A DNA stretch of 64,000 nucleotides from assembly GCF_026745355.1 (NCBI RefSeq), contig NC_079202.1, positions 57,984,122-58,048,121 on the forward strand, read 5' to 3'. The translations under genes were made by a program, and so were the position numbers. Source of the stretch: Beta vulgaris subsp. vulgaris. Taxonomy: Eukaryota; Streptophyta; Magnoliopsida; Caryophyllales; Amaranthaceae. This document shows positions 24,544 through 36,716 of this stretch, piece after piece. The notes below the pieces were generated by a model. That model was not told the origin of the DNA. It did no database searches and saw nothing but the letters and a program-made list of their open reading frames with translations. Each line of letters starts with the position of its first letter. Position 1 is the first letter of the stretch.

Positions 24544-24553
24544 TATATTTATA
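24544..24553 (-). promoter_or_regulatory. candidate TATA box of the GLR gene
   Basis: On the minus strand the sequence reads tataaatata, 52 nt upstream of the GLR start codon, with AT-rich flanks. The position leaves room for only a short 5' UTR. This is the best TATA candidate close to the gene, but no other promoter evidence is available. Confidence 0.45.
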
Positions 24554-27500
24554 CTAAGTTAAGTACTAGAGCTACCATTACACAAATACAAGTATGCAGG
24601 GAAGAATTATAGATATGAAACCTTGACTTTGACTTTTTCAGAATTCCACCCTTATCTTAAGTTCTAATAAAGTTATTGATTTGCTTAATCAGTCTTTTGC
24701 AAGCAAATAACGTAAGTGGCATGGTAATGCATGTGGCATGCAACCATATTAGTCTTAACTAAAAATTGTCAATTAAGCTCCTATATAGCCAAATCTTGAA
24801 AGAAGCAACTTAAACCTGCTGAACTCATGACTGACATATAACTATACTTGTACATAATCTGCAATCTTGTGCTTTTTTAATTAACTTCATCCACCCATTA
24901 AAGATAAGTGTAAGAAGAGAATGCTTTTTAACTATCTCCAATTTGACTATTAATATCTTTAATTTTGTTTTATCGGAAAACATGAAAAATTGATAATATT
25001 TTGAAAATACACGTTGAAATAAATCTAACAAGATCTCACATGATAAAATTTTGATTTACTACGTACCTCCAAGTTTTTTTTGGATGTACCAAAATTAAAG
25101 CCTTGACATGTTTGCGTACACACAACTTTGATCGAACATCTACATACAAAAAGTTAGTTATTATGAAACTATATAATGAAATCAATCGAACAAGACTATT
25201 CTTCATGACCTTGTTTATCCTTACGTATAAATAATAGAACAAGGTCAAGCTAGAATTTGTATATATGGTCAATAGTCAATATGAAATTAAATAATTAAAA
25301 AAAGATACGGAGGAAGCATATATTAGTAGAAAATTATGGTCAATACTCAATATTTGTTGAGTTTGAGTTAACCATCAAAATATAAGTGTATATAATATAG
25401 TTACTAATTGCATGATACTTCTATCACACAATAATATTCTCACGCGCATAAGAACAACAATGAACAAGTCAATATGTCTAAAGCTTCTACTCTTAGGTTC
25501 TGTTTGGGGAAGCATTTCAGGTAACCTAAATGATAAGGTGCTACAATTTTAAGTCATCTTATATGATTAGTGATGTTTGGTGGAGGAACTCAAATAAAAT
25601 TTAAGTCCAAAATTTGACTGAAATTGAGTTGGAGTAAAATATAGTGTTTGAGATCACGTACTAAAATTTTTTATTTTTTTATTTCTTTTTATTTTTTAAG
25701 TCTAAAAAATATATTTTCTTTTTATCTTTTTAAGCCTAAAAAGATATTTCAACTACAGTCCTAAATAATTTTACCAAACAGGTTATGCAATCAGCTAGCT
25801 TGCATTGTCAGTTTCAGTACTTTAACAGTTTCAGCTGCTACCTAATCAGTTTCAGGCACCTTATCAGTTTCAGCTCCATTTCAGATAGGGTTCGTTGACA
25901 AATCACAAACATATCCTTAACCTTGTTGGCTGACAGAATTGTAATAATTTAAGTATAGAGCTAAATACCAATTTTATTCTAGTCATTATCTATCAAAAAC
26001 CAAACCGTTGACATTAATATGCAATAATTCAGTCCAACATTGCATCTGTAAGCATTTCTCCTGCAATAACGAAGTCAAAAACTTTTTCACTTAATTACAC
26101 TAAATGGTGCATACACTATATCGAAGAACATTGAAAATTGCCAATCAAAGAAGGACCACTAACATTGTTAATCTCACAGAGAATACTACGTTTTGAGTTT
26201 GATCGAAAATTCATAAGAAAATCAAACTTATTAGAAAGTGATGTTCAATTACTTGCACCTTCCTTGGTCAGCGCTTCCTTTATTAACTCCTTCATCTTGT
26301 AATAAAATTCATGTCTACATTTTGCACCGTGCCACACAAACAACTTTGATTGTTCATATATTTGATTACATATTAATTAAAAAAATTATTAAAGAGTTAA
26401 TAATTTAAAAATACACATTGAAACAGATCTAACAAGATCATACATAAATTTATTTTATCTTTAAAGTTGTGAAAATTTATAGTTAAAATTTGTAATATTT
26501 AACGTCGAAAAATGACAGTTTATGATGGAATGGACAGAGTACGAATCTAGAAATAAACAAGTCTACAAGTATTCACATCATACTAAGTAGACAACTTGAC
26601 CAAAAAAGTTTGAACTGGAGGGATAGCTACCTTGGAGTTGTGTAAGGAAAATAATTAAGAGATTGCAAGGAATGATGGAATAGTAAACATGTTCTAGACA
26701 AATCAACATAACACCAAACACCTATATTCATGAGACTGCAAAGAAACTAATAAAAAGGGTCAATAGAGGAAGTTTTACTTTGACTTAGCTTGTTCATAAT
26801 GCTATTCTTTTTGCAAATTCTATATTTTCTTTCACCCTATATCACTCATTTTTAGACTAACTAAGACGTCACCTAGATGGTACACACACTTGTACGTAGA
26901 ACGTGGTACGTTTATGTACATGGCTAATAAGTAAAATGAACACATGGCTTACAAGTAAAATGAACATATATACATCTCTGTTAGTACATGTTCATTGATA
27001 TTAGTCTTTATGTTCATAATCAAGTCCTTTATATTCATCGTGCATATGGTTCGATCTCATCCTACGTACATGTGTATCTACTAATTTGGGACTATTTTGT
27101 GACCTTGAATAGATATGAAACAATGATAAAAGTCTAAAAAGGAAGTGTAGGTATAATTTTGAGACACGCAAATTAGAATAGAGATAGTGAAATCTAATCA
27201 ATATAAGAAAAGTATCAGATGAACTTTCCATATTTGTACTGGATATTTCAAACGAAAACTCTAACCAGTTCCGATATTTTCATATAATGGACCAATATTT
27301 CCCCAATTTTACGTAATTTCTAGAAGTTACCCCCCATTCAACACAACAAGTCGTTAGTAGTTACTTGGGATGACATGAGCCTACTTGAATCGTGACCTAC
27401 TAAAGTTAGATTCAAGAATTTCACAGTCAGTCGAAATCTAAACTCAATTTGAGAGGCTTATGAATAAGCTTCAAATTAAATATTTTGTTCTTTTCAAATT

Positions 27501-27595
27501 AAATTATAATTTGAATTTAATAATAAAAATATCACCCAACACTCAAGTTTTCAAAATACTCCTTAGCCAAAGTCTAGAGCTCATTATTACTCCAC
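24554..27595. other. 3 kb intergenic, no gene recognised
   Basis: AT-rich sequence with many stops. Two facing words near 25498 (ggttctgtttgg) and 25775 (ccaaacaggtt) may be the ends of an old MITE of about 290 bp, without a clear target duplication. The T-rich block at 25,670-25,740 is low complexity. The several 60-80 codon frames have no support. Confidence 0.5.
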
Positions 27596-27610
27596 AACCT
27601 ACAAAAGCCA

Positions 27611-28612
27611 ATAGATCGATTCTTACTCTCTCTCAACACCTTTAATCCTCTGCCTTCTCTCTACAAAAAAAAACCCTCTAAACCCTAGAACTCGCCGGAG
27701 ATCCGGCGCCGCGTAGGTCCCGGCGGGTCTCCGGCAAGTGCGTTTCTTGTTTTTTTTTCGTTTTTGTCGCTTTTTCAGTCGCTATTCCATCGGGTTTTCT
27801 AGTTTTAGGCTCTTTTCGTCGCCCCCTTCGTCGTTCCCCTTCGTTTGCCCTCGAGTTTCGGCTCTTTCGGTCGTCGCTGCTCCCCCTAGTTTTCCGGTGG
27901 TCGTGTTTCGTCCCGGGCGCTCTTCCCTTCAAGTTTCGTTGTTGTGGTACCACCATCTCTGCCGCCTCACCGTTACAGTTTGGGCTTCCCCTCCCCCTCG
28001 TTAGTTAGGTTCGGGCCTCCCTTCCCCCTCCCCTCAAGTGTTGTGTCAGGTAACTTTAATTTTGTTGTAGGGCATCCCCTCCCCCTTTCCCCCCTTAGTC
28101 TTGTGTAGGCAGTGAGTATAGTTGCAAGGCTTCCCCTCCCCCTCCCCCCCTTAGTGTTTCTCACGGTGGTTGGCTTCCCCTCCCCCTTCGTGTTGTGTCG
28201 GAAGTTTCTCACGGTGGTGGTGCCTTTAGCCATCTCCCCTGGTGTTTCTCTGGTTTTTAGAAGTGCGTCCCCTTTACCCAGGTTAAGTTTTAGTTAATTG
28301 CTTCTATTGTCAAGGTTTTTGGTTGGATTGGTAGGATGTTGTTGCTTACTATGTTGGTGGTTTTTGTTACATCAATCTGTCTCTGTAGTTGGTTAGGGTT
28401 TGCGTGGCAAACGACTTCATGTTTGGGGTTTATTTTATCCGATTTTAATAATTGGACGGTTCTTCGAAATCTAACCTTGGTTAGATTTCATTCTCGCTTG
28501 GTAATGATTTCATTTATCATTGCCTTGACAAAATGAAATCTGAAGGCGGCCCCCCAATTTCTCAATTGGGGTTACAGCACGTCAACTTATTTGAGCTTCT
28601 CCTCAAAGGTGA
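27611..28612 (+). mobile_element. 5' part of a non-LTR retroposon, split by a chromovirus
   Basis: The 15-bp direct repeat aacctacaaaagcca occurs at 27596-27610 and again at 39822-39836, the second time directly after an A run. Between the copies, apart from the 10.8 kb LTR retrotransposon, lies about 1.4 kb with a pyrimidine-rich, GC-rich 5' part (cccctccccc repeats at 27,990-28,190) and a poly(A) end. This is what target-primed reverse transcription leaves. I see no reverse transcriptase, so it is a non-autonomous element or a processed transcript of unknown origin. Confidence 0.72.
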
Positions 28613-31321
28613 TGTAACACCCCCACGACTCCTCCTTTTATAAACTAGGAGAAATTGCGGGAGTTGTTATGCCACGCATGATAATACGTAAGGCTAATCA
28701 GATAATACAGCGGAAGTCTTTTAAAATAAACTGAAAATACTTTAATACAATAGAAATAAGAAAGTATGTAAATGAATTACAAACTCCGAGACTATCCCAT
28801 ACTAGTCCCATCTTCAAAAGTCAAACCTTGACCCCATTGGTCAAGTATAGTCAAATATAAAATTTAAGATAACTTAAATAATAAAGTACTCGTGCACTGA
28901 AAACTCCCATCCGGATGCTTATGATTTCCATGCACATCAAGAACTTGTACCTGCAACTTCTTCTCTAAACTCTGCTCACCAAATGGATCATCACAGGGTT
29001 GTTGAGGAAAAACAACAACCAAAAGAAAACAAGAACACATACATCAGCAACGCTGAGTACATAACACAACAACTAATGCGAATAATAATGCATGCAATCC
29101 TCAATCACTTCGGCTTGCTCTTCTTATGACTCTACATGCAACAAGCATATAACTGAACTTACTAAATACTTTCTTTTATTATTATTTGGCAATGAACGGG
29201 CACCGTCCTCCTCTTGGAGTCATACGGGCTACTATTTCTTGTGTAAGAGATCCCACACCTCTTACTAAAGTTCCATGAACTTTAAATAACTTGACTCGAG
29301 AAATTTAAGCTTGTTAGTAATGAACGAGGGTGAGAGTGAGCCTCTAGACTCAACATCTCAGAGATAAAGAATACGAGTGACACCTAGTCCACTCAAAGAT
29401 CTTGATAATTGGAATTCCATAAACTTGCTTGATAAAATAAAAGCATTAACATCGTCATGCTAAGCTATATGCAGGAGTATAGTTTCACACTAACTCCCCC
29501 CTTATGTTCAATACTCATGGGGGATCCATCCCAAGAGTTTTATTGCCAAAGCCCATTATGTGAGACACAATCACAATAATACATCTAGCAAATAAATCAA
29601 TTTCTTATCTTTCTTTAACAAGTGAATGCAACAAACACCATAATTAACTCAATTCTAAATTCTTTGAGACCTTGCTCATCTTATTACTTTAATGACTCCA
29701 TGAGTCCTTTTTCTTACTTTCTTAAGGATCCATGATCCAATCAATTGAGTCCTTGCTCAATGATTAAACTACTTGTGAGACCTTGCTCAATAACTTTAAC
29801 TTATGAGACCTTGCTCAATAACTTGATAACTTATGAGACCTTGCTCAATAACTTGATAACTTGTGAGACCTTGCTCAATAATATATATAACTTCTAATGA
29901 GACCATGCTCAATAAAATATTTAACTTCTAATGAGACCATGCTCAATAAAATATATAACCTCAATTGAGACCATGCTCAATAAAATATATAACCTCAATT
30001 GAGACCATGCTCAATAAAATATTCTCAGGCAAGCCTAACTTCAAGATAACTTTAATAACTTTAATCATGCTCAAAAGCAATTAACATCACAACATGCTTT
30101 TCAAATATAGGAATAACTCAAAAGTTCCATTCCTAATCCCTTTCTAAGTTCTCAACATATACTCAAACAATTTCAAGGCATAAGCCTCTCCTTACTCCTC
30201 ATGCTCAATAATATATTCATATCCTTTGAAACTACTAAAGTCAAGGTCAAAGTGTATGTACCTTGATTACACAAAATCAACAGTCAACAATTTGACTGGC
30301 TTTAATTATTCTTGAAACCTACCAACAATAAAGTACTATCAATTAGTACTTTCCAACAACAATTCAAGGCTACTTAATAATTAAAATCAGCATTTTAAAT
30401 ATACTAATAAAGCTGATTTTTCTTACAAATGCTTTAAAAACTATTTTTAAAGTCTAACTTGAAAACCTTTACTAGTAGGCAAAAACCCACTACAAACTAA
30501 TACTTAAAACTCTTAAAATTAATTATTTATTAATTTAATTACTGCTGTAAATTTAACTAAAATAATAACAGATTTTTTTTTTTTTTTACAAGTGGTTCGA
30601 AAACCACAAATCTGAAAAACCACAACCACTGGCGCCACCACGAGCACCACCACCACCACCACTGCGCGCAGTGGCAGGCGGCGCCGTGCCCAGTCGGCTG
30701 CCACCACTGCTGTCCGACAGTGGTCTCGTCGGAACCTGTCGATCTCGCCGGCGAACCACCTTGTGGTGGCCGGAAATCGTGAACAAAGAGGAGAGAGAAA
30801 ATAAGGAAGAAAAACCCCAAAATTTCAGAAAAAAATTACCTCTTTGCTTCCCTTTGATAATTGCAAGATCTTCCTATAAATTTCAAAAACAAAACTAGAT
30901 TAGAAGCTAGAATTATTGAAGAAATTACTTGAAGAAACTTACTTGAGGAAAAAGAGTTTGAGAGAGAAAAGGAACTCCTTACTCCTTTTTTGAAGAAAGT
31001 GGCTAGTGAAAAAAAAGATGGGAAACTTTAGGTTTTCCCCTTTTTATAGTGGTAGTCATTTTGGGTAAAAGACCAAAATGCCCTTACTCATCAAATTGCC
31101 AAAATACATTTGATGATAAATTTCCAAAATAATCTTCCTACTAATATTAATAAAATACTTTCTTGAAAATACTAAAATACTTCTTTGTGGAATACTCAAA
31201 TACTCTTTTGGTAAAATGACCAAAATACCCTTCTGCTCTTAAATACGAAATTAAATAGCTTTAATAATTAAAAATGATTAAAACTATTTAATTTAATATC
31301 TTAAAAATATGGGGGATTACA
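28613..31321 (-). repeat. 3' LTR (by element orientation), 2709 bp
   Basis: This LTR copy matches the one at 36717-39424 almost throughout, and a solo copy in inverse orientation exists at 41583. It includes a tandem repeat block at 29776-30023, a poly(T) run near 30573, and a short GC-rich part at 30,620-30,775 rich in accacc and gccggc words. Confidence 0.93.
29776..30023. repeat. eight tandem copies of a 30-35 bp LTR unit
   Basis: The word gagacc[t/a]tgctcaataa is repeated eight times at intervals of about 25-35 bp. Early copies have 'ttgctc' and later ones 'atgctc', so two sub-variants expanded in turn. The same array is present in the other LTR (37,875-38,110) and in the solo LTR (42,890-43,145, inverse orientation). 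Confidence 0.9.
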
Positions 31322-31334
31322 GTCTACCCCCCTT
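31322..31334 (-). promoter_or_regulatory. polypurine tract of the chromovirus
   Basis: On the minus strand aaggggggtagac lies immediately before the 3' LTR, the expected place for plus-strand priming. A very similar block (35 bp, including aagggggtagag on the minus strand) occurs again at 31,716-31,750, next to the end of the coding region. Confidence 0.7.
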
Positions 31335-31434
31335 AAAAGAAGTTTCGTCCCGAAACTTAACAAAACCTCCTCTCTTCTTAAACTTTCAACTTTGAAATTT
31401 ATAGCATTACGCCAATAAATAGTTCTTTCTTAAG

Positions 31435-31590
31435 AAGTAGCCAAATAATACGCTACTAAGTAAAACAAGTAGCCAATAATACGCTACTGAGTAAAACAAG
31501 TAGCCAAATATACGCTACTGAATAACAAGTAGCCAAATAATACGCTACTGAATAAAACAAGTAGCCAAATAATACGCTACTGAATAAAAC
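31435..31590. repeat. five tandem copies of a ~31-bp unit
   Basis: The unit aagtagccaaataatacgct followed by actgaataaaac is repeated five times with small indels. It lies between the two polypurine-like blocks of the chromovirus, outside its coding region. Confidence 0.9.
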
Positions 31591-31757
31591 TTTTGCCTTG
31601 AATTTCAAACTATGAAATGCTTACTTTGCTTGAAAAGTTTTCCTTGAAAACTCTGAAAAACGCGTGCACAAATGCAACAAATTCTCACTAATTTCTAGCA
31701 AAATGCGCGCACGCACTCTACCCCCTTAAAGGAGTTACGTCCCGGAACTCAACTCAC

Positions 31758-34700
31758 CTAGTCGAAGAGCTCAGGATACTTCTTTCTCATCTCGTCTTCA
31801 GCCTCCCAGGTAGCCTCTTCGGTACGCTGGTTAGACCACAAAACCTTGAGTATCTTTATATCTTTATTTCTTGTACTCCTCACCTTAGAGTCCAAGATCT
31901 TTACTGGTCTCTCTTCAAAAGAAAGCGTCTCATCCACTTCTATAATCTCGGGATCTAATACGTGAGACTTATCGGGCACATATCTCTTTAGTTGGGATAC
32001 ATGGAACACATTATGCACCTTTCCCAAGTTATTTGGCAAATCTAAACGATAAGCCAATCTTCCAATTCTTTCAATGATGTCATACGGACCTATAAACTTC
32101 GGGCTAAGCTTTCCTTTTTGCCCAAAACGCATCACCCCTTTCATAGGTGACACCTTTAGTAAGACTTTCTCGCCTACTTGATATTCGCTATCTCTTCTAT
32201 TCTGATCTGCATAGGCCTTTTGACGATCCTGGCCGCCCTCATCTTCTCACGAATATATCTCACTTGATTTACGGTATCTTCAATCATTTGCGGTCCCAAA
32301 GTAACCGTCTCGCTAATATCGTTCCAGCACAATGGACTGCGACATTTTCGACCGTATAAAGCTTCAAAAGGAGCCATCTTAATGCTAGAATGGTAGCTAT
32401 TGTTATATGAGAATTCTATTAAAGCCAACATCTCATCCCAAGTCTTAGGGTAATCTAAGGCACACGCCCTCAACATATCCTCGAGAGTCTGAATGGTTCT
32501 TTCCGATTGACCATCAGTTGCTGGATGAAAAGCTGTACTCTTAAGCACATCGGTCCCAAAAGCTTTCTGTAATGCCTCCCAAAAATGAGATAAGAATCTT
32601 GAATCTCTATCAGACACAATAGTGGAAGGAACTCCATGATGCCTCACCACTTGGTCACATATACTTTACCACACTGTTCCATCGACCAATTGTCCTTCAT
32701 TGGAACAAATTTTGCTACCTTAGTTAGTCTATCTACTATCACCCACACTTTGGTGAATCCTTTCGCTGTCTTAGGAAGACCTACAACGAAATCCATTGCT
32801 ATGTCATCCCATTTCCACTCAGGCACTGGTAACGGTTGAATCGTCCCTTGAGGTCTCTTGTGTTCGCTCTTCACCTTCTGACAAGTCAAACACCTAGCAA
32901 CAAATTCAGCTACTTCTCTTTTCATATTGTTCCACCAGAACATTAGCTTCAAGTCCTTATATAATTTATCCCCTCCAGGGTGGATAGAATAAGTTGTTGT
33001 GCCCTTCTTTCATCACTTTTTCTTTCAACTCGGTGCAACTGACGGTATGCACCATCTTCCATTGAATCGGACACTTCCATCATCATGGATACTAAACTCC
33101 TTTGTCTTTTTCTCCTCGATGAGCTTCTTTATCTTCTCCATTTCCTCATTCCCTTCTTGAGCCTTTAAAATTTCTTCATTCAATTCTGACTGGATTGAAA
33201 TGGCATTTAAGCATGCTTCCACTCCACTACTCCCAACAACTTCAATGTTGAGCTTCCTAAACTCGTCACACAACTTCTCTGGAAGTACCAAAGTACTTAA
33301 ACTATGGCTAGACTTACGACTTAACGCGTCGGCAACGACGTTTGCCTTTCCTTCATGGTATAAGATCTCAATGTCATAGTCATTCACCAACTCTAACCAT
33401 CTTCTCTGCCTCATATTCAAGTCCTTTTGAGTATACAAATACTTCAGACTCTTGTGATCTGTATACAATTCACCTTCACTCCATATAAGTAGTGTCGCCA
33501 AATCTTCAAAGCAAACACTATTGCGGCTAATTCTAGATCATGGGTTGGGTAATTCACTTCGTACGGTTTCAATTGCCTAGAAGCGTAGGCTATAACCTTT
33601 CGATTTTGCATCAATACACACCCTAAACCATTTTTAGAAGCGTCACTATATACCTCCAACTCAGCATTTTCCTCTGGCAACGTCAAAATCGGAGCTGTAG
33701 TCAACAACTCCTTAAGCTTCTTAAAGGCTTTCTCACACTCCTCGGTCCATATGAACTTCGTATCCTTCTTCATGAGACTAGTCATTGGTTTAGCTACCCT
33801 CGAAAAGTCCTTCACAAAACGTCTATAGTAGCCAGCTAGACCCAAGAAACTCCTTATATCAGTAACATTCCTAGGTTTAGGCCATTCGCTCACTGCGGTT
33901 ATCTTCGACGGATCTACGGAAATTCCCTTCTTTGACACAATGTGGCCAAGAAATGCCACTTCTTCCATCCAAAATTCACACTTCGAGAACTTTGCGTAAA
34001 GCTGATTCTCCCTAGTGTAGATAATACTACCTCAAGTGCTCTTCATGCTCCTCCTTGTTCTTCGAGTAGATAAGGATATCATCGATGAATACGACTACAA
34101 ATTTGTCCAAATACTCTCGAAAATCTATTCATAGGTCCATAAACATCGCTGGTGCATTGGTTAAACCAAATGGCATCACGGTGAACTCATAGTGACCATA
34201 CCTCGTCCTAAAGGCAGTCTTGGTATGTCCTTCTCCCAATCTGCAGTTGGTGATACCCGGACCTCAAGTCTATCTTTGAAAATATTCCAGCTCCTCTTAA
34301 TTGATCGAATAGGTCGTCAATCCTCGGTAACGGATACTTATTCTTAATAGTCACCTTGTTAAGATCTCTATAATCAATACATAGCCTCAAGCTTCCATCC
34401 TTCTTCTTTACGAATAAAACAGGCGCTCCCCATGGGGAATAACTAGGTCTAATGTACCCTTTCTCGAGTAATTCCTCTAGTTGCTTATTGAGCTCCTTCA
34501 TCTCTGCTGGAGCCATTCTATAGGGTGCTTTTGATATAGGGGCAGTTCCAGGAACTAAGTCTATGGTGAATTCTAACTCCCTTTGAGGTGGCATTCCCGG
34601 TATATCTTCCGGAAATACGTCTGGAAACTCATTCACCACTTTCACATGCTCTATCTTAAGCTTCTCTTCTTCCAACCTCTGCACATTACACAAGAATAAC

Positions 34701-35129
34701 GGAGCTCCCTTCTGCACTTGCTTACCAAACTTAGGGCTGAAATGATCTTAATTCTACCTTCTTGTGGTTTAGTCTTGAAAGTCACCTTTTTCCCATTCTT
34801 ATTCCTCAATCTCACTTTTTGTTCTCCACAAAGAATCTCGGCTTTATACTCCTTAAGCCAATCCATCCTAAAATAATCTCCAAGTCTTCCAATGGAAACT
34901 CTATATGAGGTTGGTTTCAAAGTCTACATCCCCAATTCTCACAAGGACGTTTTCATATACTCTTGAGCAAGTTACTACTTCCCCAGATGGTAACATAATA
35001 GGAATTTCAACATTCCTAGGGTTTCCTAAGCCATATTTTGAAACAACTAACTTTGAAACAAATGAACGTTCGGCTCCTGAATCAAATAAAGCTTTAACAA
35101 AAGTGGAATTAATAGAAACATTACCCTAA
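31758..35129 (-). pseudogene. chromovirus pol, broken by frameshifts
   Basis: Read in the minus direction the homology continues through several frames. The protease has the active-site motif LFDSGAERSFVS (about 35,070). Reverse transcriptase includes [30 protein letters not shown] and the catalytic FIDD (about 34,090). RNase H includes [19 protein letters not shown]. Integrase has the CLTCQK part of its zinc finger and the catalytic-core motifs DFVVGLP and [12 protein letters not shown] chromodomain (VLWSNQRTEEATWEAEDEM) ends the protein at 31758. The frame changes near 34,235, 34,110, 33,480, 32,650 and 32,200, among other places, mostly by single-base indels. No functional polyprotein can be made from this copy. 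Confidence 0.9.
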
Positions 35130-35322
35130 CTACGTCCTTGGACGTCTCAGCTTCCCTAGCACTTATGACATTCAACCTTGCCACTGCAGGCACACTAGGA
35201 CCAGCTCCACTCAAAAGGTCTTGTTGTTCCCATTTTGCCTGTTCCCACCTTGATAGTTGTTGCCTCCTGACTGGTTTCGATTACCCTGACCAAATTGGTT
35301 TCCGCTCTTGCCCTTGTCGTCT

Positions 35323-36260
35323 TCAACTCAGGGTTCTTGGAGAAGCACTCATACTCTCGGTGACCCAATTTGTGGCATAGTTACACTCCACCAGCTTTCC
35401 TTCACAATCCTTTCCAGGATGATTGTATGGGCACCTCTTGCAGAAATACACGCGTTCGTCTCCTTTCTTTCCCTTATTAGAACCATTTCCACCCTTTTGT
35501 GGTTGAAACTGGCCTCCATTCCTTTGGCCACTAGATTGTCCTCCTTGGTGAAAGTTATTTTGAGGCTTGAACTTCTTGTCGTTCCTCTGGAAATTCTGAC
35601 TAGGATTTTCCTTCCTCTTGTTGTTCGAGCTCTCAACTCCAGCTTGTTTCAAATAGGAACCTAAATGAGCAGCTCTATCATACACTTCCTCTAAGGTCCT
35701 GAAAGTTGAACCTCCTAGCCCAAGCTTCACCTCAAGACTAAGTCCAGTCTCGAACCTAATTGCCTTTCTTTCCTCAGTAGGTACTAACTCGGGAGCAAAC
35801 TTCATCAATCCTACAAACTTCTCATAGTACTGCTCCACAGTCATGTCACCTTGCTTCAACTCATCAAACTCAGTGGCCTTTTGCCTCCTCAAGAAATTGG
35901 GATAAAATTTCTCCTTCATAGCTACTCCGAAAGCCTTCCAATCAAAGTCAGGCCTTGCCATTAACGTCTCCTTATGCTGCGACCACCAAAAGTCAGCTTC
36001 CTCCTTAAGGTAATATGCAGCTATAGCTACTTTCCTATTATCTGGACATTGGATAGCATCGAATAGCTTCTCAAATCCCTAACCCAGTTCTCAAGCTTAA
36101 CAGGATCACCCTTCCCATCATAAGAAGGCGGTTTACTATCACTAACCCTCTTAAACCAATCAACAGACTTCTTCTTCGAAGGACCTCTTCTAGCTAAATT
36201 CGTAGTCACTCGGACTAAATTCCTCAGTTGAGCATCAATTCTAGCGTTTCTATCGGCCAT
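35323..36260 (-). pseudogene. chromovirus gag, frameshifted
   Basis: The minus-strand gag starts at 36260 (MADRNARIDAQLRNLV). It loses its frame near 36,060 and continues from about 35,961 in another frame. The second part has the retrotransposon capsid region (ATEFDELKQGDMTVEQYYEK) and a basic, Q/G/N-rich tail. It ends in a zinc-knuckle-like segment with CKRC, a histidine and further cysteines, for nucleic-acid binding. A shift near 35,345 again disrupts the link to protease. Confidence 0.88.
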
Positions 36261-36700
36261 TGATCTGCCAAAGAAAAAAAATTTGACTCAAAAATCGCTT
36301 ATTGACCCTCAATATAGGTCAAAAATACTAAGCAAATGCCACGCTGACATTTAATTCACAATCTCCTTTCTAAGGAACTTTTATACTAACTCTCTTACTA
36401 GAGTAGTAGATTAGAGCAAAACTAGCACTACCTTGTAGTCATACTACACCTTTAGTCCAAACTGGACTCCATGCAAGTAGAAAAGCAATCACGTTGCAAT
36501 CAAACACTTAGTCACATAAAACACATCAAAAGTGCTACTAGAACTTAGAGCACTTACTAATCTAAGACACATAAAGACTTAGTGACTAATGCGACGCAAT
36601 GTACATATGCATATGCAATTCCCTTCCCTTTTTGCAATTCGACTTTGAAATACTTTTAAGTTCGAAAACTTTTGTAAAATAAGGTAATATAAACCTTGGA

Positions 36701-36713
36701 GCTCTGGTAACCA
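36701..36713 (-). promoter_or_regulatory. primer binding site, tRNA-iMet-like
   Basis: Three bases inside the 5' LTR (element orientation) the minus strand reads tggttaccagagc. This resembles the usual initiator-methionine site tggtatcagagc, with one inserted and one changed base. The position and the tggt start support the call. Confidence 0.6.
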
Positions 36714-36716
36714 CTT

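Noticed and set aside
25498..25790. Possible MITE with ends ggttctgtttgg and ccaaacaggtt
   Set aside because: The inverted match is only about 10 bp and there is no target duplication, so it is mentioned only within the intergenic entry.
27678..28233. Basic or proline/serine-rich ORFs in both directions in the retroposon 5' part
   Set aside because: The composition follows the pyrimidine-rich leader. There is no recognisable domain and frames overlap on opposite strands.
30519..30898. ORFs in the GC-rich part of the chromovirus LTR (also at 38611-38916 and 42006-42352)
   Set aside because: They recur in every LTR copy with different frames and translate simple accacc/ggtggt words, so they are not genes.
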